A stretch of DNA of 64,000 nucleotides, taken from assembly GCF_006716085.1 (NCBI RefSeq), contig NZ_VFON01000002.1:1-64000 (forward strand), given 5' to 3'. Shown one piece after another: positions 54,108 to 61,395 of this stretch. A model generated the notes under the pieces. It saw only the letters and a list, made by a program, of their open reading frames with translations. It did no database searches and was not told the origin of the DNA. The position numbers and the translations under genes are program-made. The stretch's first letter is position 1, and each line of letters starts with the position of its first letter. This stretch comes from Leucobacter komagatae (GTDB lineage: Bacteria; Actinomycetota; Actinomycetes; Actinomycetales; Microbacteriaceae).

Positions 54108-56180
54108 ATGACGCACGTTCCAGGCTCACACGCCCCGGATGTCACGCACACGCACGGCAAGCGGATCACGACGCCGACCGACGTTCGGCACCCGCTCGAC
54201 CCGCTCACCGGCGACGAGATTGCCGCGGCGCGCGCGATCCTCGTGGAGGCCGGCCATTTCTCGGAGCACACGCGGGTTCCCCGGATGCTCCCGCTGGATC
54301 CGGCGAAAGACGCGCTCGCCGCGTGGCGCGCCGGCGACGCGATGGATCGCAGGATCCGGGTGACGCTGCTCGACCGCTCGACGGGCGTCGCGTCGGAAGC
54401 GATCGTGTCGGTGACGCGCGGTGAGGTCGACTCGCTCAACGTCATCCCGAACGGCGAAGCCCCGTACGGGCAACCGCAGTACCTGTTCGAGGAGTACGAC
54501 GACGCCGCCGACATTGTGAAGGCCTCCCCCGAGTGGCAGGCGGCGATGCGCCGCCGCGGGCTCGAGGAACACATTGAGCTCGCGTTCTGCTCGCCGCTCG
54601 CGCCGGGTTTCTTCGGCCGCGAGGACGAGGTCGGCAAGCGCATCGTCCGCTCACACACCTACCTTCGGTTCTCGGAGAACGACAGCCCGTGGGCGCACCC
54701 GATCGAGGGGCTCGTCGCGCACGTTGACCTCACCGAGCGACGCGTCTTCAGGCTCGACGACGAGGGCGACGTGCCCGTCCCCGAGCAGCACGGCAACTAC
54801 ACGCTCGACGTGCAGGGCCCTGTGCGCACCTCGCTCAAGCCGATCGAGATCACCCAGCCCGAGGGCCCATCGTTCTCCGTCGACGGCAGCCTGGTGCAGT
54901 GGGAGAACTGGAAGTTCCGTGTCGGCTTCAACCAGCAGGAAGGCCTCGTACTCAACCAGGTCACATGGCGCGACGGCGATGAGGATCGCTCGGTCGCGAC
55001 CCGCGCGAGCGTACCCGAGATGGTCGTGCCGTACGGGGACACGTCGGTGAGCCGCCACTGGATCAGCTACTTCGACGCCGGCGAGTACCTGCTCGGCAAG
55101 AACGCGAACTCACTCGCGCTCGGCTGCGACTGCCTCGGCGTGATCCACTACTTCGACGCGTTCGTGCCCGACGACCACGGCAACCCGGTCGTCATTCCGC
55201 AGGCCGTGTGCATGCATGAGGAAGACTACGGCATTCTCTGGAAGCACACCGACCTCGCGGGCAACGCTGAGACCCGTCGCAGCCGCCGGCTCGTGGTGAG
55301 CTACTTCACGACGATCGGCAACTACGACTACGGGTTCTTCTGGTACTTCTACCTCGACGGTTCGATCCAGATGGAGGCCAAGGCGACCGGGATCGTGTTC
55401 GCCGGCGCCGGCATCCCGGGCAGCGAGAACCCGCACGGCCCCGAGATTGCGCCGGGCATCTTCACCCCCGTGCACCAGCACATCTTCTGTGCGCGCATCG
55501 ACGTCGCAATCGACGGCGAGGACAACACGCTCCACGAGATCGAGGCCGCGGGCATTCCGACGGGCCCCGACAACCCGTACGGCAACGCGTTCACCTGGAC
55601 GAACACGCAGCTCACCAGCGAGCTTGAGGCGCAGCGCATCGCGAACGGGCTCAAGTCTCGCGTGTGGGAAGTGCGCTCTGCACACCGCACGAACTACGTC
55701 GGCAAGCCGACGGCGTACTGGCTCATCCCTGAGGGCAAGATGCTGCTCGCGGCGCAGCCCGAGGCCACCGTGCACGGGCGCGCGGCGTTCGCGACGAAGC
55801 ACCTCTGGGGCACCCAGTACGACCCCGACGAGCTCTACCCGGCCGGCTTCTACCCGAACGCGCACGAGCCAGGCGCTGGCCTGCCCGCGTGGACAGCGGC
55901 CGACCGCTCGCTCGACGGCGAAGACCTCGTGCTCTGGCACTCGTTCGGCCCAACCCACATCCCCCGCACCGAAGACTGGCCGATCATGCCGGTCGACTAC
56001 TCGGGCTTCTGGTTCAAGCCCCACGGCTTCCTCGACCAGAACCCGGCGATGAACCTGCCGGAAGACGCGCGCGCCGGAGCTGCCGGTGGATGCTGCGCGG
56101 GCGGTGGCTGCGGCTGCTGCGCCGGTGAGAGCTGCCGCTGCGGCGGTTCTGCGTGCGCCTGCGGAAAGCCTGGAGCGTAG
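54108..56180 (+). CDS. Copper-containing primary amine oxidase with cysteine-rich C-terminal tail
   Basis: 690 residues. Oxidises primary amines such as phenylethylamine, tyramine or histamine to aldehydes, giving NH3 and H2O2. The topaquinone precursor is Tyr406 in TTIGNYDYGFFW; the catalytic base is Asp323 in SYFDAGEYLLG; the copper ligands are His456 and His458 (HQHIF) and His617 (GPTHIPRTEDWPIMP). Residues 662-685 form a tail with nine cysteines (CC, C, CCC-like groups and CxC pairs) spaced by Gly/Ala/Ser, looking like a metal-binding module not usual in this family. No signal peptide, as in Arthrobacter enzymes. The ATG has an aaggacgg site. Confidence 0.94.
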   Translation: MTHVPGSHAPDVTHTHGKRITTPTDVRHPLDPLTGDEIAAARAILVEAGHFSEHTRVPRMLPLDPAKDALAAWRAGDAMDRRIRVTLLDRSTGVASEAIVSVTRGEVDSLNVIPNGEAPYGQPQYLFEEYDDAADIVKASPEWQAAMRRRGLEEHIELAFCSPLAPGFFGREDEVGKRIVRSHTYLRFSENDSPWAHPIEGLVAHVDLTERRVFRLDDEGDVPVPEQHGNYTLDVQGPVRTSLKPIEITQPEGPSFSVDGSLVQWENWKFRVGFNQQEGLVLNQVTWRDGDEDRSVATRASVPEMVVPYGDTSVSRHWISYFDAGEYLLGKNANSLALGCDCLGVIHYFDAFVPDDHGNPVVIPQAVCMHEEDYGILWKHTDLAGNAETRRSRRLVVSYFTTIGNYDYGFFWYFYLDGSIQMEAKATGIVFAGAGIPGSENPHGPEIAPGIFTPVHQHIFCARIDVAIDGEDNTLHEIEAAGIPTGPDNPYGNAFTWTNTQLTSELEAQRIANGLKSRVWEVRSAHRTNYVGKPTAYWLIPEGKMLLAAQPEATVHGRAAFATKHLWGTQYDPDELYPAGFYPNAHEPGAGLPAWTAADRSLDGEDLVLWHSFGPTHIPRTEDWPIMPVDYSGFWFKPHGFLDQNPAMNLPEDARAGAAGGCCAGGGCGCCAGESCRCGGSACACGKPGA

Positions 56181-56209
56181 CGCGGGCCTCAGGCTACGGA
56201 GCTGACGAC

Positions 56210-57016
56210 GTGCGTGGCCCCTCGGTAGCGATCCCGGTGCACGGGATCGACACCAACGCCGGGGCCACGCGCGGCGAGCTGCTCACCGTCGAGCGGGTCA
56301 CTGACGCAACCTCCCACGGAGTGCCCCACAGACACTCGTTCACCCAGGTCGTGTTCGTTGAGGCCGGCAGCGGGGCTATCCTCGCTGATTTCACGCGCAG
56401 CGCTCTCTCCCCCGGCGACATACACGTGCTCGCCCCCGGCCAGGTCCACGCGTGGGCTGACCTCTCGGGGCTTGAGGCAACCGCGGCGATGTTTTCCGAG
56501 CGCGAACTCGACCGGGCAGGCCCGCTCCCTGACCCCATCCGCGAGTTGCTCCTCTTCGGCGCCGCGTCGATCCCTACGAGCCCACCAGCCCGCGGCCGCA
56601 TCCGCACCCTGCTCCGAGCGCTTGGTGAGGCCGGCAGCATCGAGTCTGGCCGCCACCTCGTCCTCGCGCTGCTCTGGGAGTGCACGCATGCGCTCCGCGA
56701 CTTCCCCGCTGGGGCCAGCGGCGGCTCCTCACCACTCGCGCACGAATTCATGCGGCTCGCAATGCACGAGCCGCGCGCGGACCGCACCGTGGCGGCGTGC
56801 GCGGCGGCGCTTGCCGTGACCCCGGGCTATCTCGCCGAGCACCTCGCGCGTGAGGTAGGAACTTCCCCGGGACAGCTGCTTCGCGTGGCCCTCGCGCGTG
56901 AAGCCCAGAGGCAGCTCTCAGGTACCGAGCTCACCGTCTCGCAGATCGCTGAGACCCTCGGGTTCAGCGCGGCTTCGTACTTTGCACGGTTCTTTCGCCG
57001 CGAGGTCGGGTGCTAG
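56210..57016 (+). CDS. AraC-family regulator with cupin sensor, C-terminus cut by an in-frame TAG
   Basis: 268 residues from the GTG at 56210, which has a GGAG site; an upstream in-frame GTG at 56153 overlaps the amine oxidase end. An N-terminal cupin (GVPHRHSFTQVVFVEAGSGA, then LSPGDIHVLAPGQVHAW) is followed by two helix-turn-helix units (AACAAALAVTPGYLAEHLAR and SQIAETLGFSAASYFARFFR). The TAG at 57014-57016 stands where the AraC signature would have Ser (REVGC-stop-PSEYRQ); the frame then continues to a TAA at 57071-57073. A TCG-to-TAG change would explain it. The truncated protein loses the last 19 or so residues and may still bind DNA poorly. Confidence 0.75.
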   Translation: MRGPSVAIPVHGIDTNAGATRGELLTVERVTDATSHGVPHRHSFTQVVFVEAGSGAILADFTRSALSPGDIHVLAPGQVHAWADLSGLEATAAMFSERELDRAGPLPDPIRELLLFGAASIPTSPPARGRIRTLLRALGEAGSIESGRHLVLALLWECTHALRDFPAGASGGSSPLAHEFMRLAMHEPRADRTVAACAAALAVTPGYLAEHLAREVGTSPGQLLRVALAREAQRQLSGTELTVSQIAETLGFSAASYFARFFRREVGC

Positions 57017-57209
57017 CCAAGCGAGTACCGGCAGATCCCGCATTCGTCGCAGGATCACGGCGGCGTGGCCTAATCAGCACCGCCCTGTGACCGACACTCG
57101 CCGCCAAAAGTGTCAGCCTCACCGCAGCGAGTGGCTGGAGAACCATACCCGCTCTTCCTAGGCTCGGGAGCGCGCCCACGCGCACCCAAACTTCAAAGGA
57201 GAAGCCACA

Positions 57210-58169
57210 ATGTCACAGAATCGCACCGAGCACCTCTTCGTGCGCAACATGCGCAGCTGCGCCGCAGATTTCATCTATGAGGGAGACCCCGCGGGGCTCC
57301 CCAACCCGACAAACGTCGACGAGCCGCTCGGGCTCATGCGGCCCGCCGACGTACCTGAGAGCTCCATCCACATGAGCCACACGTGGATCCGCCCGATCGC
57401 CGAGCCCCAGCACTGGGTCGACGAGCACGAGCACGACTACGACGAGATCCTCATCTGGACGGGAGCAGACCCCGACAACCCCGAAGACCTCGGCGCCGAG
57501 CTGTACTTCGAGATCGAGGGCGTGCGGCACTCGGTTACGACCTCAGGCTCCGTCTACATTCCCGCGGGAACGAAGCACTGCCCGCTCGGATTCACCAGCA
57601 TCGAGCGCCCGTTCAACTTCAGCGCCCTGTCGCTGAACGCTGGCTACTCCTCCGAGGATGACGCCCCCGCCCTTGCTGAAAAGCTCGCGCCCGCCGCGCC
57701 GCCGTACGAACGCCTGTTCACTCGCGAGCTGCGCGACTGCGCCACAGACATGGTGAACGAGGGCGAAGCGGCAGGCGGTGAACGCCCCGCGAATCTCAGC
57801 GATCCCTGGGCGATCGTGCGAGCCGCCGACGTTCCCGAGGCGCAGGCGTACATCACGATGAGCTGGGTGTATCCAACCGATGAGCCGCAGCACTGGGTTG
57901 ACGAGCATGTGCACGACTACGACGAGGTGCTCGTGTGGACGGGGTCAGACCCCGATGCGCCGCACGACCTCGGCGCTGAGGTCACCTTCGAAATCGGGGG
58001 CGAGCGCCACTCGGTCACGACCTCGGGGTCCGTGTACATTCCGGCTGGCACAAAGCACTGCCCGCTGGGATTCGCCCGCGTCGACAGGCCGTTTCGATTC
58101 ATGGCGATCGCGCTCTCGGGCGACGGTCACTACCTCTCTGCGGCTGAGCGCGCTGCAGCGGTCGGCTAA
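57210..58169 (+). CDS. Bicupin protein made of two near-identical halves, function unknown
   Basis: 319 residues, two cupin units offset by 160 residues. Each half has an N-terminal segment (HLFVRNMRSCAADF; RLFTRELRDCATDM), the metal-binding cupin motif QHWVDEHxHDYDE(I/V)L(I/V)WTG at residues 67 and 227, and HSVTTSGSVYIPAGTKHCPLG with the last His. Both halves keep their likely metal-binding His residues. The ATG has a strong aaaggagaag site. It lies between the amine oxidase and the binding lipoprotein; a metal-dependent step on an amine-derived acid or aldehyde, or a sensing role, is possible. No specific function is known to me. Confidence 0.78.
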   Translation: MSQNRTEHLFVRNMRSCAADFIYEGDPAGLPNPTNVDEPLGLMRPADVPESSIHMSHTWIRPIAEPQHWVDEHEHDYDEILIWTGADPDNPEDLGAELYFEIEGVRHSVTTSGSVYIPAGTKHCPLGFTSIERPFNFSALSLNAGYSSEDDAPALAEKLAPAAPPYERLFTRELRDCATDMVNEGEAAGGERPANLSDPWAIVRAADVPEAQAYITMSWVYPTDEPQHWVDEHVHDYDEVLVWTGSDPDAPHDLGAEVTFEIGGERHSVTTSGSVYIPAGTKHCPLGFARVDRPFRFMAIALSGDGHYLSAAERAAAVG

Positions 58170-58186
58170 CGGGGAAGGTGCTCGGC

Positions 58187-59737
58187 ATGTCTCCCACACG
58201 CTATCCCGTTTCCCCCGCCCGCCGGCGCCGGGTGGCGGCCGCGCTCGCGTCAGTCGCGGCTGTCGCCCTTGCGGGTTCTCTCGCTGCGTGCGCGCCGCCA
58301 ACCTCAGGCAGTGCCGCGGCTGACACGCTCACGCTCGGAATGGTGGGTAACACCAAGGATGAGCAGCAACCGTACTCGACGCAGAACTCCGTCTCGTCTC
58401 AGGCGATCTACCATCAGCTCTACGACGGGCTCACGCGTTTCGACGCCGAGGGCGCCGTGCAGTACGCGCTCGCGGAGTCCATGACCCCAAACGATGCGCA
58501 CGATGTCTGGACCGTGCACCTGCGAGAGGGCGTGAAGCTGCACAACGGCGACGAGTTCGTCGCGGACGACGTGATCGACAGCCTGCGCTACATGCTCGAC
58601 CCCGAGAACGCGTTCGCGCCCTCGACTCAGCTCAGCTTCATCGACCCTGACGGGCTCAAGCGGGTCGACGACTACACCGTCGAGATGACGCTCAACGAGC
58701 CCTACGGGCCCGTCCCCGACGCGTTCGCCGACGACCGGATGGCGATGCGTAGCGTTCGAGGTGCGTCGGTCGACGAGCCCGTCGGCACCGGACCGTTCAT
58801 GCTCGACGCGTTCACGGCCGGGCAGCAGGCGACGCTCACCCGGTTCGGCGATTACTGGGGCGCTCAGCCAAAGTTCGAGCGGCTCACGGTGCAGTTCTTC
58901 CAGGAACAGCCGGCGATCACGAACGCGTTGCGTGGCGGCCAGATCGACGTCGCGTATTCAGTGCCGTTCACCGACGTCGAGACGCTTGGCGCCGAGGATG
59001 GCATCACCGTGCTCGCGAGCGACAGCGCGAGCTACCTGCTCGTCGAAATGAACACCGCGATCGAACCGTTCAATGACCCCCGGGTGCGCGAGGCGATGCG
59101 ACTCATCGTTGACCGTGAGCAGATCAGAGACAACGCTTACGGTGGCTACGCGACCGTGGCGAACGACTTCATCGGCAACAACACCGCTTGCGCGCCACCG
59201 GAAGTACCGCAGCGGACGCAGGATCTGGAGCGTGCGAAGCAGCTGCTCGCTGAGGCGGGCGCGCAAGACCTATCGGTGGAGCTCGTGACCGACGCCGCAT
59301 TCCCCGGAATGATGGAGACCGGGCAGCTCATCGCGCAGCAGGCCGCGGAGGCGGGGGTCACGATCGAGGTGCGAAAGCTCGACGTCGCGACGTTCCTCAA
59401 CCGGTGGCGCGAGTGGCCCTTCCTCATCGGGTTCACGTCGAACCCGTACCTCGTCACCGCGACCAACCACTTCCTGCCCGGCGGCGAGGAGAACGCGACC
59501 AACTTTGATGACGCCGAGTACAACGCCATCGCAGAGAAGCTGTACGCGTCGACGGACCCCGACGAGCAGTGTGGGTATGTTGCCGAGCTGCAGGCGATCG
59601 AGCACGAGCGCGGCGGGGACATCGTGCCGACCTACTCGCAGGTTGTCACGGCCTACCGCGACCGCGTTGTCGGGCTTCAGGAGGACCTGTACGGGCGCGC
59701 CGCGTACCAGTTCGGCGGCGTGAGTCTCGCGGGCTGA
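58187..59737 (+). CDS. Family 5 ABC transporter substrate-binding lipoprotein
   Basis: 516 residues from the ATG at 58187, with ggggaagg before it. Signal peptide with an Arg-rich start (SPARRRRVAAAL) and lipobox SLAAC (lipidated Cys35). The family 5 core is visible: DTLTLGMVGNTKDEQQPYST, VWTVHLREGVKLHNGDEFVA, PVGTGPFMLDAFTAGQQ and DVAYSVPFTDVETLG. It follows the bicupin by 17 bases. No permease or ATPase gene accompanies it, so it must use a transporter encoded elsewhere. Ligand unknown; an amine or amine-containing peptide is suggested by its neighbours. Confidence 0.88.
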   Translation: MSPTRYPVSPARRRRVAAALASVAAVALAGSLAACAPPTSGSAAADTLTLGMVGNTKDEQQPYSTQNSVSSQAIYHQLYDGLTRFDAEGAVQYALAESMTPNDAHDVWTVHLREGVKLHNGDEFVADDVIDSLRYMLDPENAFAPSTQLSFIDPDGLKRVDDYTVEMTLNEPYGPVPDAFADDRMAMRSVRGASVDEPVGTGPFMLDAFTAGQQATLTRFGDYWGAQPKFERLTVQFFQEQPAITNALRGGQIDVAYSVPFTDVETLGAEDGITVLASDSASYLLVEMNTAIEPFNDPRVREAMRLIVDREQIRDNAYGGYATVANDFIGNNTACAPPEVPQRTQDLERAKQLLAEAGAQDLSVELVTDAAFPGMMETGQLIAQQAAEAGVTIEVRKLDVATFLNRWREWPFLIGFTSNPYLVTATNHFLPGGEENATNFDDAEYNAIAEKLYASTDPDEQCGYVAELQAIEHERGGDIVPTYSQVVTAYRDRVVGLQEDLYGRAAYQFGGVSLAG

Positions 59738-59749
59738 CCCGTGCAGACT

Positions 59750-59780
59750 GCGGCCTCGCAGGCTGAGCCTGCGAGGCCGC
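59750..59780 (+). terminator. Terminator after the substrate-binding lipoprotein
   Basis: Perfect 14-bp stem (gcggcctcgcaggc / gcctgcgaggccgc) with a three-base loop. Confidence 0.75.
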
Positions 59781-59895
59781 TGGGGCGAACCGTTCGCTCT
59801 CAGGCAACCCCCCAGCCCTCGCCGACAAGACCGCGAGACCGCCCGCGACCTATCCTGAACAACACCAGGCACGATTCCTCGAAGTGGAGAGATAC

Positions 59896-61308
59896 ATGTT
59901 GAGCTACGAAGAGCTACTCGCCGCCGTGACCGCGAAGAGCGGCGAGAGCCGTGAGGTTCGCGATCCTGCGACCGACGCCGTCATCGGCCAGGCACCCGTC
60001 AGCGATGTTGCCGCGCTCGACGTGGCCATTGACCGGGCCGAGGCGGCCCAGCGTGCGTGGGCCGCGCTCGGTCACGAGGCGCGGAGCGACTACCTGAACC
60101 GCGCGGCCGACGCAATTGAGGCGCACGCTGAGCCGCTCGCCGAGCTTCTTTCCCGCGAGCAGGGCAAGCCGCTGAACGGCCCGAATGCGAGGTTTGAGGT
60201 CGGAGGGTCTGTCGCGTGGACGCGCGCCGCCGCCGACACCCCGCTCCCCGTCGAGGTCGTCGTGGACGACGAGTCGGGCTACGCCGAAATGCATTACCGT
60301 CCAATCGGTGTGGTCGGCGCAATCTCACCCTGGAACTGGCCGATGATGATCTCGATCTGGCAGATCGCCCCCTCACTGCGCATGGGCAACACCGTCGTGA
60401 TCAAGCCTGCGGAGACGACAACGCTCTCGGTGCTCGCGCTCGTGCACGTGATGAACACGGTGCTCCCGGAGGGCGTGCTGAACATCGTTCCGGGCCCGGG
60501 CCGCACGGTCGGTGACGCGCTCACGCGCAGCCCGAAGATCGGCAAGATCATGTTTACCGGCTCGACCCCGGTCGGCAAGCGCATCATCGAGGCCTCGGCG
60601 CCGAACGTCACGCGACTCACGCTTGAGTTGGGTGGGAACGACGCGGGGATCGTGCTCCCAGATGTGGATCCGAAGGCGATCGCTGAAGATCTGTTTTGGG
60701 GCGCGTTCATCAACACCGGCCAGACGTGTGCGGCGCTCAAGCGCTTGTACGTGCACGACTCGGTGTACGACGCCGTCGTTGAGGAGCTCGCGGCGGTGGC
60801 TGCGGCCGTGCCAATGGGTGTTGGGCTCGACGAGCAGAACGTGCTCGGGCCGCTACAGAACCGGGCGCAGTTCGACATCGTCGACAGGCTCGTCGAGTCA
60901 GCGAAGGCCTCGGGAGCACGCGTCGTCCTCGGCGGAAACCCCGACCGCGAGGCCGTCGGCAACTTCTACCCGGCGACGCTCATCGCCGACATCGACGCGC
61001 ACCAGGAGCTCGTGCTCGAGGAGCAGTTCGGCCCGGCCCTGCCCATCATCCGGTACTCCGACCTCGACGAGGCAGTCGCGCTCGCCAACGAGCTCGAGGT
61101 CGGCCTCGGCTCGTCGGTGTGGTCGTCGGATCGCGCCAAAGCGCTCGAGGTCGCGGCCCGGCTCGAGGCAGGCACGACCTGGATCAACTCGCACGGTGGC
61201 CTGCACCCGATGATCCCGTTCGGCGGCGCGAAGCAGTCAGGCTACGGTCGGGAGTTCGGCGTGCTCGGGCTGAAGGCCGTCGCCGAGCCGCACGTGATCA
61301 GCGGCTAA
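59896..61308 (+). CDS. Aldehyde dehydrogenase
   Basis: 470 residues from the ATG at 59896, with ggagagat before it. Oxidises an aldehyde to its acid with NAD(P)+. Catalytic Cys278 lies in FINTGQTCAALKR, the glutamate in TLELGGNDAGIV, ISPWNWPMMISIWQIAP is the conserved N-terminal substrate/cofactor segment, and IPFGGAKQSGYGREFG is near the end. It stands after the amine oxidase, bicupin and binding protein, so phenylacetaldehyde-type products of the amine oxidase are the likely substrate. It has its own leader after a terminator, so it may be transcribed separately. Confidence 0.92.
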   Translation: MLSYEELLAAVTAKSGESREVRDPATDAVIGQAPVSDVAALDVAIDRAEAAQRAWAALGHEARSDYLNRAADAIEAHAEPLAELLSREQGKPLNGPNARFEVGGSVAWTRAAADTPLPVEVVVDDESGYAEMHYRPIGVVGAISPWNWPMMISIWQIAPSLRMGNTVVIKPAETTTLSVLALVHVMNTVLPEGVLNIVPGPGRTVGDALTRSPKIGKIMFTGSTPVGKRIIEASAPNVTRLTLELGGNDAGIVLPDVDPKAIAEDLFWGAFINTGQTCAALKRLYVHDSVYDAVVEELAAVAAAVPMGVGLDEQNVLGPLQNRAQFDIVDRLVESAKASGARVVLGGNPDREAVGNFYPATLIADIDAHQELVLEEQFGPALPIIRYSDLDEAVALANELEVGLGSSVWSSDRAKALEVAARLEAGTTWINSHGGLHPMIPFGGAKQSGYGREFGVLGLKAVAEPHVISG

Positions 61309-61337
61309 CCGGCGAGGCTGCCGCACGGAGCAGTTCA

Positions 61338-61389
61338 CACACGAGGAGGCCCTCCCGAGACATTCGTCTCGGGAGGGCCTCCTCGTGTG
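61338..61389. terminator. Perfect 24-bp-stem bidirectional terminator
   Basis: Arms cacacgaggaggccctcc... and their exact complement over 24 bases, with a four-base loop (attc). It lies between the convergent aldehyde dehydrogenase and DEAD-box helicase genes, seven bases from the latter's stop. Confidence 0.92.
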
Positions 61390-61395
61390 CGCTAG

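Noticed and set aside
57014-57016. Recoding of TAG (readthrough or an unusual amino acid) in the AraC gene
   Set aside because: No supporting suppressor or pyrrolysine genes in the window; a point mutation or read error explains it.
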